A DNA stretch of 64,000 nucleotides from Muribaculaceae bacterium (lineage in GTDB: Bacteria > Bacteroidota > Bacteroidia > Bacteroidales > Muribaculaceae), in the NCBI GenBank assembly GCA_022509165.1, contig JAFLTT010000002.1, positions 1 to 64,000 of the forward strand, written 5' to 3'. The translations under genes and the position numbers were made by a program. A model generated the notes under the pieces. That model did no database searches and had not been told where the DNA came from. It saw nothing but the letters and a program-made list of their open reading frames with translations. Shown piece by piece: positions 24,936 through 33,439 of this stretch; within the stretch, counting starts at the first letter, position 1, and the number at the start of each line of letters is the position of its first letter.

Positions 24936-27422
24936 CTATACAGGGTCAACATCGTAATGAATGACTGAGGATTTCATCTCAGGGGTAGAGGCTATGGAAG
25001 CATGTATCTTGTGGAGATATTCCTTTACTTTTTTCATCGATACGCCCACTTCCATTTTTAGCATAATAGCCTGGATATAATAGGAGGATATGCGGGAAAC
25101 GTAGGGTTTTTCAGGTCCTAAAACGCGATCGCCGAAAACTTTCCGCAAAGCAAGTGCGAAATCCACAGCTGCTTTATCGCACATTTCCGGATTCTTATTT
25201 CGGATATAGATATTTATAATTTTGGTGAAGGGAGGATAAGCATATTTCCTTCTTTCCTTTATTTCAGAGGCATAATAACTAAGATAATCATGATTCTTTA
25301 CGTGCCCGAGAACTTCGTTATCAGGATTTACAGTCTGTATCAACACCTTTCCCTTCTCGCGTCGGCGTCCGGCACGTCCGGCCACCTGCTCGAGCATATT
25401 GAACGCACGTTCATTACTACGAAAGTCAGGGAAATTAAGCAGCGTGTCGGCGTTGATTACCCCTACCGTGGCCACATCGCCGAAATCCAGCCCTTTCGAC
25501 ACCATCTGCGTACCGATGAGAATATCGGTAGAGTGTGATGCGAAATCTTCTATTATATTCTGATATGCGTCCTTATTACGTGTGGTGTCAAGGTCCATAC
25601 GGGCCACGGTGTATTCCGGAAACTCCTCTTTTATCTCCTCGGCAATGCGTTCGGTGCCATAGCCGAATATTTTCAGAGAATTCTGGCCACAAGCCGGGCA
25701 GAAAGGTGGCAGGAGGGTAGAATAGCCGCAATAATGGCACCGGAGCATCCCCAGGTTCTTATGATACACCATTGATACGTCGCAATGTGCACATTTGGGA
25801 GTCCAGCCGCATTGCTCGCAAATCACCACCGGTGCAAAACCACGTCTGTTCTGAAAAAGGATGGCCTGACGGTGTTGGCTGATGGTGGAAAGAAGACGTT
25901 GCCTGAGAGGAGAGGAAAGAATGCCTTTCACCTCCTTCTTCTTTCTCATCTCTTTCATATCTATTATCTCCACATCCGGTAGCAAAGATCCTTCATAACG
26001 TTCGGTGAGAGTGACAAGACCATATTTGCCTTCCAGGGCCTTGAAATAGGTTTCAATGGCCGGAGTGGCGGAACCTAACAATGACCTGGCTCCATGCATG
26101 CGGGCAAGCATGAGGGCAGCATCCCGGGCATTGTAACGGGGAGCGGGGTCATATTGTTTGAATGATGCCTCATGCTCTTCATCCACCACTACAAGTCCTA
26201 AATGGGAGAACGGGAGGAAAAGCGATGAACGTGCACCCAAAATTACCAGAGGCTCATTGGTGGTGAGTAAACGGCGCCAAATATCCACTCTTTCCGAATC
26301 AGAAAATTTTGAATGGTATACCAGCAGCCTATGGCCGAAGATCTTTCTTAAGCGGTCTGATAATTGTGTGGTAAGAGAAATTTCCGGAACCAGGAAAAGC
26401 ACCTGATTGCCTGCTTCAAGCACACGGGCCATCAGATGTGTGTAAATTTCTGTCTTACCGCTACCGGTGACTCCATGCAGAAGTTGGATGGAAGTCTCTT
26501 TAAAACCTTCTTCGAGTTTCTGAAGTGCTGTGGTCTGAGGTCCTGATAATACCGGCAGGTCGATTCCGTTTCCCTCTTCTGAATCAGAATCAAAGCGGTT
26601 GACTATCTTTTTCTCAAATTTCAGGATTCCCTTATCAGCAAGCGACTTTATTACAGATGGAGAAACTCCGGAGACATCTGTGAGTTGCTGACGTGTCACG
26701 GTGGCAGGTTTCTTCATCGGATTCAACCAGCCCGATAGATCAAGGAAAGTGAGCAGGGCTTTTTCCTGCATTTTCGACCTTTTCACCAGATCGAAGAAAT
26801 GATGAAGCGATTCCTGGTCATCAGGGGAGCAACCCAGATTCACAACATTGATTTTCTTCGGACGGTAACGTTCTGCAATTCTTTCATCGATTTCAATTAT
26901 CCCGGCATCGAGCATCGGCATCAGTACCTTCGTAACATTTCTGATACCTGTATGTGCTTCCAGGTCGGCCACCGACATCTTTCGGTGTTCCTGCATCACC
27001 ATAAGCACAAGGGCCTGATGTTCCGTCATCTTAAACGGATCGGATTCATCGGGCTCATAATCGGGATTTATGGAGATACGTGTCTCGCTTTCCGGTTTGA
27101 GGCCGGTTGGCAACGCAGCTTTATAAACCTCTCCGGGAGAACAGAGATAGTATTCCGAGATCCATTTCCAGAAGTTTAATTGGGGGTAACGTAATATCGG
27201 TTCCCGGTCAAGCAGTGAAGATATGGGTTTCACCTCGTAGCCTTCGGGTGCCTTAGAATGAATGGCCTCAACTATACCTGTGTAGTATTTTTTCTTGCCA
27301 AACTGCACAAGTACACGAGTGCCCACCTGTATATCTTCACACCATTCTTCAGGCACCGAATAGGTGTAGGACGAATAGAGAGGCAGGGGGAGAATAACGT
27401 CTACGAAACGCTGTATGCTCAA
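24936..27422 (-). CDS. priA: Primosomal helicase PriA (replication restart)
   Basis: This 3'-5' DNA helicase reloads the replisome at stalled forks. The N-terminal 3' DNA-binding domain (1-100) begins MSIQRFVDVILPLPLYSSYTY. The helicase core has Walker A GVTGSGKT (317-324), a DEEH box (VVVDEEHEASFKQYD) and later QMVSKGLDF and QVAGRAGRR motifs V-VI. Between them is the zinc domain: CEQCGWTPKCAHC and CHYCG plus CPACG. The length (828) is typical for Bacteroidota. Its start codon overlaps the stop of the upstream barrel gene by four bases (27419-27422), so it is the last gene of a three-gene operon with two small outer membrane proteins, an unusual pairing. Confidence 0.97.
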   Translation of the reverse strand: MSIQRFVDVILPLPLYSSYTYSVPEEWCEDIQVGTRVLVQFGKKKYYTGIVEAIHSKAPEGYEVKPISSLLDREPILRYPQLNFWKWISEYYLCSPGEVYKAALPTGLKPESETRISINPDYEPDESDPFKMTEHQALVLMVMQEHRKMSVADLEAHTGIRNVTKVLMPMLDAGIIEIDERIAERYRPKKINVVNLGCSPDDQESLHHFFDLVKRSKMQEKALLTFLDLSGWLNPMKKPATVTRQQLTDVSGVSPSVIKSLADKGILKFEKKIVNRFDSDSEEGNGIDLPVLSGPQTTALQKLEEGFKETSIQLLHGVTGSGKTEIYTHLMARVLEAGNQVLFLVPEISLTTQLSDRLRKIFGHRLLVYHSKFSDSERVDIWRRLLTTNEPLVILGARSSLFLPFSHLGLVVVDEEHEASFKQYDPAPRYNARDAALMLARMHGARSLLGSATPAIETYFKALEGKYGLVTLTERYEGSLLPDVEIIDMKEMRKKKEVKGILSSPLRQRLLSTISQHRQAILFQNRRGFAPVVICEQCGWTPKCAHCDVSMVYHKNLGMLRCHYCGYSTLLPPFCPACGQNSLKIFGYGTERIAEEIKEEFPEYTVARMDLDTTRNKDAYQNIIEDFASHSTDILIGTQMVSKGLDFGDVATVGVINADTLLNFPDFRSNERAFNMLEQVAGRAGRRREKGKVLIQTVNPDNEVLGHVKNHDYLSYYASEIKERRKYAYPPFTKIINIYIRNKNPEMCDKAAVDFALALRKVFGDRVLGPEKPYVSRISSYYIQAIMLKMEVGVSMKKVKEYLHKIHASIASTPEMKSSVIHYDVDPV

Positions 27423-28027
27423 AAGAGATAGGCTAATTGAATGAAGCCGCCACGGGGCGATGCCGAAAAGTTGTCAAGTTTCACGGTACGCACCTGATAG
27501 CTCACGCCCCAGGAATAACCGCCCGAAATCTGGTAGTGCTCGAAGAGTTCCACTCCTCCGGCCACCTGAAGGGCTACATATCCGGCCGGATGTTCAATTG
27601 CGGGACACTTGCTGGTGGCCATTGTGAAATTGAATACGGGTCCACCATATACAAAAGGCGCAAGTATACGTTCAAACCCGTTCATACGGGTCCATTTAAA
27701 TTTTAGGTTGAGTGGAATCTCAAGTGTGTGCAGCCAAAGATTCTGATTAGGAATGCCGTCGATGGCCCATATTTTATGGTCACCAAAATTCACATGTGCT
27801 CCATGCATGTTGTATCTCAGTGCCATGTCTACTCCGAACCCTATACCCGGAATCATCAATTCACCGGTGACACCTACATTGAATCCGGTACGCATGGAAG
27901 TGGCTACCAGATCCTGCTTCCAGTGAAGAGTAGAAAAATTCACTCCCGCTGTAGGGCCCCAACGGAATTCCGCTGAGGCACACAGCGCTGTGAGTGCTAA
28001 TATCGTGACAGTAAGAAATTTTCTCAT
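27419..28027 (-). CDS. Small outer membrane beta-barrel protein (PorT/OmpW-like)
   Basis: A predicted 8-stranded porin-like barrel of 202 residues. The signal peptide is MRKFLTVTILALTALCASA and the mature chain begins FRWGPTAGVNFSTLHW, the usual start of this outer-membrane beta-barrel family in Bacteroidota. Strands alternate through GFGVDMALRYN, FVYGGPVFNF and HYQISGGYSWGVSYQ to the terminal GFIQLAYLF with C-terminal Phe. It is a paralogue in style of the gene just upstream (6 bp gap), and its stop overlaps the start of priA. The function is unknown; members act as adhesins, immune-reactive proteins or T9SS accessory proteins. Confidence 0.82.
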   Translation of the reverse strand: MRKFLTVTILALTALCASAEFRWGPTAGVNFSTLHWKQDLVATSMRTGFNVGVTGELMIPGIGFGVDMALRYNMHGAHVNFGDHKIWAIDGIPNQNLWLHTLEIPLNLKFKWTRMNGFERILAPFVYGGPVFNFTMATSKCPAIEHPAGYVALQVAGGVELFEHYQISGGYSWGVSYQVRTVKLDNFSASPRGGFIQLAYLF

Positions 28028-28033
28028 ATTTTA

Positions 28034-28612
28034 TCAAAACAGCCAGGCTGCTGTGATAGTCCAGTAGTTGTTATGGTAACTTACAGTTTCTACATTTGGT
28101 ATCACTACTTCAGCTATCTTATTCATACCGAAACCATAAGAGGCACCGATCTGAAGATGCTTGAAGAACTCAAGGCCTAAACCAACGTTCCATACTGTCT
28201 GGAAGGTTTTTGTCTTAAAATATTGCACCGTATTCTTATCCAATTTGAAATCAAATGAAGGACCGGTGAAAATGTAAGGAGAAAGAAAACTTCCCACTAC
28301 GGGCAAACTGATCTTATATTTCAGATTTAAAGGAATCTCCAAAAAGTTCTTGTTGTCGGAGATTGCAGAATTCATATATGCATATTGCACTCCGAGATCA
28401 AAGCCAAGTCCGATCATAGGTGCAATATATTCCATCATTACACCACCTGTGAAACCTGCTCTGTTATTTTTGTCAAAGTTTGCCTTTACATTCGTACTGA
28501 TATGGTCTACATTGGTTCCCAGTTTTACACCAAAACGCAGCCCGGCCTGAGCCATCCCGGCACTCATCACCATGATAAGAAGCACGGCTAAAAATTTCTT
28601 CATTGCATTCAT
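28034..28612 (-). CDS. Small outer membrane beta-barrel protein, paralogue of the next gene
   Basis: Predicted small barrel of about 193 residues. The long open frame extends to 28714, but the signal peptide (MNAMKKFLAVLLIMVMSAGMAQA) begins at the ATG at 28612, or at the ATG at 28603, so I use 28612. The mature chain begins LRFGVKLGTNVDHIST and closes with NNYWTITAAWLF. Spacing and aromatic strands (FGVKLG, LGFDLGVQYAY, LQIGASYGFGMN) match the neighbouring paralogue, suggesting a local duplication. A TAACTTTG element lies upstream at 28654-28661. The product is probably embedded in the outer membrane; the role is unknown. Confidence 0.82.
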   Translation of the reverse strand: MNAMKKFLAVLLIMVMSAGMAQAGLRFGVKLGTNVDHISTNVKANFDKNNRAGFTGGVMMEYIAPMIGLGFDLGVQYAYMNSAISDNKNFLEIPLNLKYKISLPVVGSFLSPYIFTGPSFDFKLDKNTVQYFKTKTFQTVWNVGLGLEFFKHLQIGASYGFGMNKIAEVVIPNVETVSYHNNYWTITAAWLF

Positions 28613-28653
28613 ATAATTTAAATCTGATATGTTTATGTGCCTTGATATTATTG

Positions 28654-28661
28654 CAAAGTTA
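28654..28661 (-). promoter_or_regulatory. -7 element of the barrel-barrel-priA operon
   Basis: On the minus strand TAACTTTG, 42 bp before the start at 28612. It rules out a translation start at 28714, which would be upstream of the transcript. The -33 element is not clear. Confidence 0.5.
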
Positions 28662-28779
28662 ATAAAAACTTTCAAAAGCCATGAAAAATAAGTGAGAAGG
28701 TGGTAAATTTGCATAAGAAACCGATGCTAAAGTATAATAATGCATCCGGGAAACTTAACTATTTAATATAAGTGCCATT

Positions 28780-29145
28780 ATGGAAGAGAAAGACAAAAAG
28801 GAACAAGAGATAAAAGCTGAGGAACAAAACGAGGAAATACTAAAAGTGACTGAAAAGGCCATAGAGATGCTACGCACAGTCTTTGATCCCGAAATACCTG
28901 TAAATGTATATGATCTGGGTCTGATATATAAAATAGACTATAAGCCTGAAGACAAGAGCTTGCATGTGGATATGACCCTGACCGCACCTCATTGCCCGAT
29001 GGCCGACTTTATAATGGAAGATGTGCGCCAGAAACTACTCAGTGTAGACGGCCCGGAGAAACTTGACCTCAGACTTGTGTTTGAACCGGAATGGACCCAA
29101 GACATGATGAGTGAGGAGGCTAAATTGGAACTGGGGTATCTTTAA
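28780..29145 (+). CDS. DUF59/MIP18-family Fe-S assembly factor (SufT-like)
   Basis: A cytoplasmic protein of 121 residues. After a charged N-terminal 20 residues (EKDKKEQEIKAEEQ), the DUF59 domain has FDPEIPVNVYDLGLIY (about 36-51) and TLTAPHCPMAD (about 66-76) with the conserved Cys. In this family the domain helps assemble or deliver iron-sulfur clusters and is often part of the SUF pathway; no other suf gene is adjacent here. The stop codon overlaps a possible start of the lpxH-like gene at 29145 by one base. Regulation is not visible. Confidence 0.9.
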   Translation: MEEKDKKEQEIKAEEQNEEILKVTEKAIEMLRTVFDPEIPVNVYDLGLIYKIDYKPEDKSLHVDMTLTAPHCPMADFIMEDVRQKLLSVDGPEKLDLRLVFEPEWTQDMMSEEAKLELGYL

Positions 29146-29201
29146 TGACATCCCATCGCTTAAATTTTAACATAAATTGTGGAACGGGCTCTAAATCAAA
29201 T

Positions 29202-29945
29202 ATGGATAAGTACACATATTTTTTAAGCGACCTCCATTTAGGTGCCCCTTATCTTGAAGGAGCCCGGGAGAACGAACTGCGTATAGTGAGGTTTCTGGAT
29301 TCAATCAAGGGGAATGCAGATACCATCTACCTGCTTGGAGATATACTCGACTATTGGTATGAATATAAATATGTGGTGCCAAGGGGTTATGTAAGATTCT
29401 TCGGAAAATTGGCAGAACTGGCGGACGCGGGTATAAAAATTGTGTGGATGAAGGGGAACCACGACATCTGGATTTTTGATTACCTGCCCGCTGAACTTGG
29501 CATAGAGGTGAAGGACGGAACCCTGGTGGAAGAGATACATGGGAAGAAATTTTTTCTTACCCATGGAGACGGGGTAGGTAAAATTGATCCAAAATTCCGA
29601 CTGATTCGAAGTGTATTCCGGAATAAGTTTTGCCAATGGATGTTTTCCGGGATTCATCCGCGCTGGACAGTACCTTTTGCCTATAACTGGAGCAATCATA
29701 GCCGCTATACTGGAGAGGCGCGTGGTATTCCCGATGAGTCACTTCTGAAAAACCTCAAGGAATTTGTGAAGGAATACCATCAGCTTCATCCGGAGATTGA
29801 TTATTTTATTTTCGGCCATGTCCACGTGTTGAGCCGGGAGATTATGGAAAGCGGATGTGAGATGATTGTGCTTGGAGAGTGGATACATACTTTCAGTTAT
29901 GCAAAAATGGGTGTGGATGGATTGCATCTGCTGAAATGGGAATAA
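29202..29945 (+). CDS. lpxH: UDP-2,3-diacylglucosamine diphosphatase (LpxH-like metallophosphoesterase)
   Basis: It removes UMP from UDP-2,3-diacylglucosamine to give lipid X, a step of lipid A synthesis, at the inner face of the cytoplasmic membrane. Metal-binding motifs occur in order: FLSDLHLGAPY, LLGDILDYW, MKGNHDIWIFDY, FLTHGDGVG and FIFGHVHV, the full set of LpxH-type calcineurin-like phosphoesterases. The frame is open from an ATG at 29145 that overlaps the preceding stop, but the ATG at 29202 directly precedes the first strand (MDKYTYFLSDLH) and is the better start; the 19-residue extension has no homology I know. An alternative is a related phosphatase of the same superfamily. Confidence 0.88.
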   Translation: MDKYTYFLSDLHLGAPYLEGARENELRIVRFLDSIKGNADTIYLLGDILDYWYEYKYVVPRGYVRFFGKLAELADAGIKIVWMKGNHDIWIFDYLPAELGIEVKDGTLVEEIHGKKFFLTHGDGVGKIDPKFRLIRSVFRNKFCQWMFSGIHPRWTVPFAYNWSNHSRYTGEARGIPDESLLKNLKEFVKEYHQLHPEIDYFIFGHVHVLSREIMESGCEMIVLGEWIHTFSYAKMGVDGLHLLKWE

Positions 29946-30043
29946 AAAATGGATAGTATCTTCCGTTGCATACTTTTCAGCGAGGGACACACTATATAAG
30001 TATTATGTTTTACAACATGTTTGGGTTTTTTAGTCTAATATTT

Positions 30044-30075
30044 TTTGGAAGACTTTAAATAATGGTATAACTTTG
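30044..30075 (+). promoter_or_regulatory. Strong promoter in front of a gene-free stretch
   Basis: TTTG (30044-30047), 20 bp, then TAACTTTG (30068-30075). It is a full match to the Bacteroidota consensus but points at about 165 bp without any ORF before the converging CMP-sugar synthetase gene. Confidence 0.75.
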
Positions 30076-30079
30076 CAGT

Positions 30080-30180
30080 GAACCTAAAGACAATCTTTTT
30101 TACCTTAAGATTTTTTACCTGTAGAAACTTATAAAGGAGGGTGCGACCGGAGAGGGTTATCACCCTTCAGTTTTTTTATA
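30080..30180 (+). ncRNA. Candidate small RNA of about 100 nt with its own promoter and terminator
   Basis: Transcription from the promoter at 30044-30075 would begin near 30080 and could stop at GAGGGTG (30138-30144) paired with CACCCTT, followed by CAGTTTTTTT (to 30178). There is no start codon with a meaningful ORF inside. A small hairpin AATCTT/AAGATT forms around 30090-30115, and TTTTTTACCT occurs twice (30098 and 30112 regions). GTGAACCTA at the 5' end (30079-30087) is complementary to TAGGGTTCAC (30184-30193) just past the terminator. It could be a 6S-like or Bacteroidales-specific RNA, or an unusually placed leader; I cannot assign a family. Confidence 0.5.
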
Positions 30181-30241
30181 CCATAGGGTTCACAAATTTA
30201 TCCCGGAATCAATAAAAGGTTGAGGGGCAGTGATTAATCTA

Positions 30242-30943
30242 TTAAAGATTAGATCTGATGAAGATCATTTCAGCGATGGCCCAGTCTTCAGGGGTATCGA
30301 GATCCATACTTCTTGACCGGGGCATTTCGTAAGGCACAATTTTAGTGAAAGATGAGAGGGGCCCTTTAAGAAGAGAAGAGACCGACATTACATAAACAGC
30401 ACCGTTATATTCCCAAACGGTGGGTGCATCCTGACGGCGTGTGAAATTGCCCTCTCCTTTAGAGATTTTCAGAAAGCCCTGAGCATCGGTTTCAAAAAGA
30501 TTATAATAAGGATTTGCCTCCGACTTACATACACTCACCACCATATCAATCTCAGGATTCCAAAGCGAAACGGCACCTTTAATATCCTGTATGGAGCGGA
30601 AAGGGGATGTAGGCTGCAGCAATATAACCCTGTCGAATTCAAGGCCCGATTGCCTGAATGTGGTAAGAGCATGAAGGATAACGGAATAAGTGGAAGCAGA
30701 ATCGGTGGAAAATTCAGCCGGCCTCATAAATGGGATTTCACATCCGACCTTGGATGCTTCAGCGGCTATATCATCGGAGTCGGTGGAAACAAATACAGTA
30801 TCTATGTTTTGAGCACATTCTAATGCCTGTTTCACTGCACGGCTTACCAGAGACTCACCACAGAAAGGCTTGAGATTCTTGTCCGGTATTCCTTTGCTAC
30901 CTCCACGGGCCGGGATAAGCCATAGACTTCTGTAATTCTCCAT
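30242..30943 (-). CDS. CMP-sugar synthetase (acylneuraminate cytidylyltransferase family)
   Basis: It activates a nonulosonic acid (sialic, legionaminic or pseudaminic type) or a related sugar with CTP to the CMP-sugar. The nucleotide-binding signature is IPARGGSKGIPDKNLKPF (residues 10-27). FVSTDSDDIAAEA, ILLQPTSPFRS (the QPTSP(L/F)R box) and SMDLDTPEDWAIAE follow in family order. The length (233) is typical. It is separated by 11 bp from the LegB-like dehydratase upstream on the same strand, so the two probably act in one pathway. NeuB-type synthase, epimerase and aminotransferase genes are not nearby, so the final sugar cannot be named from the window. Confidence 0.9.
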   Translation of the reverse strand: MENYRSLWLIPARGGSKGIPDKNLKPFCGESLVSRAVKQALECAQNIDTVFVSTDSDDIAAEASKVGCEIPFMRPAEFSTDSASTYSVILHALTTFRQSGLEFDRVILLQPTSPFRSIQDIKGAVSLWNPEIDMVVSVCKSEANPYYNLFETDAQGFLKISKGEGNFTRRQDAPTVWEYNGAVYVMSVSSLLKGPLSSFTKIVPYEMPRSRSMDLDTPEDWAIAEMIFIRSNL

Positions 30944-30954
30944 CTTTCTCCGGG

Positions 30955-31935
30955 CTATCGGTTGTAAATTTCCGGCTTATATTTAGCGAGGTTTTCAGGT
31001 CGGCAAATCCAATCGATAGTTTTCTTCAATCCTTGCTCCAATGAAATTTCCGGTCGCCAATTAGTGAGAGATGTAATTCTGGAATTGTCGCCTAAAAGAC
31101 GGAATACCTCACTTTTAGAAGGTCGCAGTCTCTGAGGGTCTGTAATCCACTTCACATCCGCATCCATAAGCCGTGAGATGGTTTTCAACACATCTTCCAT
31201 GCTTGTTTCCTTTCCGGTGGCGATGTTAATTTCCAATCCTTTTGTGGCCGGAGTTTCGGCAATTTCAATGAAACCGCGGCAGGTATCGGTGACATAATTG
31301 AAATCACGGGTAGGGGAGAGGTCACCCACTTTTATTTCGCGGATGCCGGATGCAATCTGAGTGATGATGGTGGGAATTATGGCCCTCGCGCTCTGGCGGG
31401 GTCCATAAGTATTGAAAGGTCTCACCACAGTGACATCAAGGTCGAAAGCATTGAAGAAACTTAGTGCAATGGCATCGGCACCAATTTTGGTGGCTGAATA
31501 AGGGCTCTGTGGCTGCCGCGGATGTTTTTCATCTATAGGTACATACCTGGCTGTGCCATACACTTCTGAGGTAGATGTGACGAGCAGTCGCTGGTTGCCA
31601 TGCTGCCTGGCAGCCTGACAGATATTCAGAGTGCCTTTTATATTGGTATCTACATAAGAATCGGGAGCTATATAGCTGTAAGGGATTGCTATCAATGCAG
31701 CCAGATGAAATACAGTATCGGCTCCTTCGGTGAATCTCCTGCAGAATTCCGGGTCTCTTACATCTCCACACCAAACATCCAGGCCTTCTCTGGGTGCTAT
31801 TTCCTCAAGCCAACCCCAGTTGTTGAAAGAATTGTATTGCGCAAGCGCCTTTACCTTGCATCCCTTTGCCAGGAGTGCTTCCACCAGATGGCTGCCGATA
31901 AAACCGTCGGCGCCTGTAACCGCTACATTTTTCAT
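30955..31935 (-). CDS. NAD-dependent sugar 4,6-dehydratase (LegB-like SDR)
   Basis: An extended SDR of 326 residues. The NAD motif is VTGADGFIGSHLVEAL (5-20), and YNSFNNWGWLEEI (39-51) is the signature stretch of the LegB-type UDP-HexNAc 4,6-dehydratases that open legionaminic acid synthesis. Catalytic residues are in TSTSEVYGTA and YSATKIGADAIA (Y..xK). It then has the RPFNTYGPRQSARA substrate loop. GDP-mannose 4,6-dehydratase and related enzymes share part of this pattern, so the substrate is inferred, not shown. Together with the CMP-sugar synthetase 11 bp downstream it suggests a route to a CMP-activated surface sugar. The GlsB-like gene lies 43 bp upstream. Confidence 0.85.
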   Translation of the reverse strand: MKNVAVTGADGFIGSHLVEALLAKGCKVKALAQYNSFNNWGWLEEIAPREGLDVWCGDVRDPEFCRRFTEGADTVFHLAALIAIPYSYIAPDSYVDTNIKGTLNICQAARQHGNQRLLVTSTSEVYGTARYVPIDEKHPRQPQSPYSATKIGADAIALSFFNAFDLDVTVVRPFNTYGPRQSARAIIPTIITQIASGIREIKVGDLSPTRDFNYVTDTCRGFIEIAETPATKGLEINIATGKETSMEDVLKTISRLMDADVKWITDPQRLRPSKSEVFRLLGDNSRITSLTNWRPEISLEQGLKKTIDWICRPENLAKYKPEIYNR

Positions 31936-31978
31936 ATGGATGTGTGGAAAAAATAATCAGGTGATAAATCCCGGGCTC

Positions 31979-32923
31979 TTATTTACGGAATGTAGATTCC
32001 GATTCCTTGAATGAATGGATGTGACGGCGTTTCTTTTCTTCAAATATCTCTGAGATTTTGAAGAAAATGCCTGTTTCCTCTACGTTGCCGAATTCATGAT
32101 TTACCGCTGTGCCAAACATTTTCATGGTAGGTGACAATGACATGTATGCATTCACCAACGGAGGTATATTACGCCCCAAAGAACGTATGGTCTGGTTGAG
32201 TTTCCGGTAATCTTCACGGAAATCCTTGCCGTCGAAAAGTTTCTGTATCTCCGCCGACCTGTAGTCGCTCGGGAGTTGCTCCAGAGGCCATACCAGGCGT
32301 TCGTCGTCATGGAAATATTTGTCGAGAAACCCTAAAAGGATGTCCCGCGCTTCCTTTCCGTATGAAGGATACATGGTGACCTTGCCGAAAAGGTATTTGA
32401 TTTGAGGATAAATCACTGTAAGGGCCCCCAGACCGTCCCAAAGATTGTCGAGCACGTAAATGGCCTTGGTATTGGCACGAGTGCTCTGATAATTAATGGC
32501 AACGAACGACCGGCCGAGTTCGAGAGTGTTAGGCAGATAATGGTTGAGAAATTTATCTGAAAAACCAAACATGTGGGATGTGGCGATATTAGGCACATTG
32601 TCCTTTAGCTGAATATCTTCGCCAAGAATGAATCTGTAGCCTCCTACAATTTCCTTGTCGGTCGGATCCCATACTATGAGTTGGCGGCAAGGCTTCTCCA
32701 TTGTGTCGAACTCATCAATGTCGCAGTCTAACCCTGTACCTCCACCGGCGTCACGGAACGCTATTTCTCTAAGACGCCCTATTTCTCTCATAGTGTTGGG
32801 GGCGTTGAAAGCATCCACCACATAGACTTCATTATCACCTTTGTTCGCCTTACGAAGCAAACGGTCGGGTGTTAATTCCTTGATTATTAATTCTCTGTCT
32901 ATGGGATTTATGATTGGTTGCAT
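31979..32923 (-). CDS. GNAT-type N-acyltransferase, likely GlsB-like (glycine lipid synthesis)
   Basis: A 314-residue member of the hemolysin/OlsB-type acetyltransferase family (Acetyltransf_5). The core has MREIGRLREIAFRDAGGGTG, CDIDEFDTMEKPCRQLIVWD and EIVGGYRFILGEDI, then LGRSFVAINYQS. In Bacteroides the GlsB acyltransferase attaches a beta-hydroxy fatty acid to glycine as the first step of glycine lipids; the closest pattern here is that protein, but a GlsA partner is not adjacent, so the exact acceptor is inferred. The frame opens at 32959, but a promoter TAAATTTG at 32957-32964 covers that ATG, so the ATG at 32923 is the start. It is first of three leftward genes. Confidence 0.78.
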   Translation of the reverse strand: MQPIINPIDRELIIKELTPDRLLRKANKGDNEVYVVDAFNAPNTMREIGRLREIAFRDAGGGTGLDCDIDEFDTMEKPCRQLIVWDPTDKEIVGGYRFILGEDIQLKDNVPNIATSHMFGFSDKFLNHYLPNTLELGRSFVAINYQSTRANTKAIYVLDNLWDGLGALTVIYPQIKYLFGKVTMYPSYGKEARDILLGFLDKYFHDDERLVWPLEQLPSDYRSAEIQKLFDGKDFREDYRKLNQTIRSLGRNIPPLVNAYMSLSPTMKMFGTAVNHEFGNVEETGIFFKISEIFEEKKRRHIHSFKESESTFRK

Positions 32924-32956
32924 GCCGGGGACAAACAAATTTCTCCTGTATATGTG

Positions 32957-32987
32957 CAAATTTAGTAAAAAAATAAGTTAAGGCAAA
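32957..32987 (-). promoter_or_regulatory. Promoter of the GlsB-LegB-CMP-synthetase set
   Basis: On the minus strand TTTG (32984-32987), 19 bp, then TAAATTTG (32957-32964). It overlaps the first in-frame ATG at 32959 and so decides the start at 32923. Confidence 0.8.
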
Positions 32988-33019
32988 AATAGAGAAGATA
33001 ATTGCTACGTTTATCCAGT

Positions 33020-33439
33020 ATGAGCACATATAATATACAAAGGATTAATATAAAAAGGATCGGGTTGGCTATCCTTATGACGCTGGCCATGGTATCAACC
33101 GCTATAGCAGCCGATAAAACGGCAGCACGTATCAAATTTGAAAAAACTACTCATGATTTCGGCAATATACGCGAAGATGGGGGCCCGGTGACTTATGAGT
33201 TCCAGTTTACGAACACCGGAAGCGATCCTCTGAAAATTAATAGTGCAAGAGCTGAGTGCGGTTGCACAAGACCGGAATATCCAAAGGGAGAAATTGCACC
33301 CGGAGAAAGCGGAGTGATTAAAGTGACCTATAATCCGGCCGGTCGTCCGGGAGGATTCACCAAAGTGGTAACTGTGAGATGCACCGGCAATCCCGGAAAA
33401 GTAAATCTGAAAATAAGAGGGACAGTTTTGCCTAAATGA
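33020..33439 (+). CDS. DUF1573 periplasmic protein, first of two
   Basis: A secreted Ig-like protein (ASPM/SPD-2/hydin-type fold) of 139 residues. The open frame begins at a TTG (33002), but the ATG at 33020 precedes the signal sequence (IGLAILMTLAMVSTAIAAD) and is preferred. The domain has KTTHDFGNIREDGGPVTYEF and the family hallmark ARAECGCTRPEYPKGEIAPGE (C-x-C region) followed by VTVRCTGNPGK. Function is unknown; DUF1573 proteins are widespread in Bacteroidota and are often in tandem. Its stop overlaps the start of the second copy (ATGA at 33436), so the pair is translationally coupled. Confidence 0.88.
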   Translation: MSTYNIQRINIKRIGLAILMTLAMVSTAIAADKTAARIKFEKTTHDFGNIREDGGPVTYEFQFTNTGSDPLKINSARAECGCTRPEYPKGEIAPGESGVIKVTYNPAGRPGGFTKVVTVRCTGNPGKVNLKIRGTVLPK

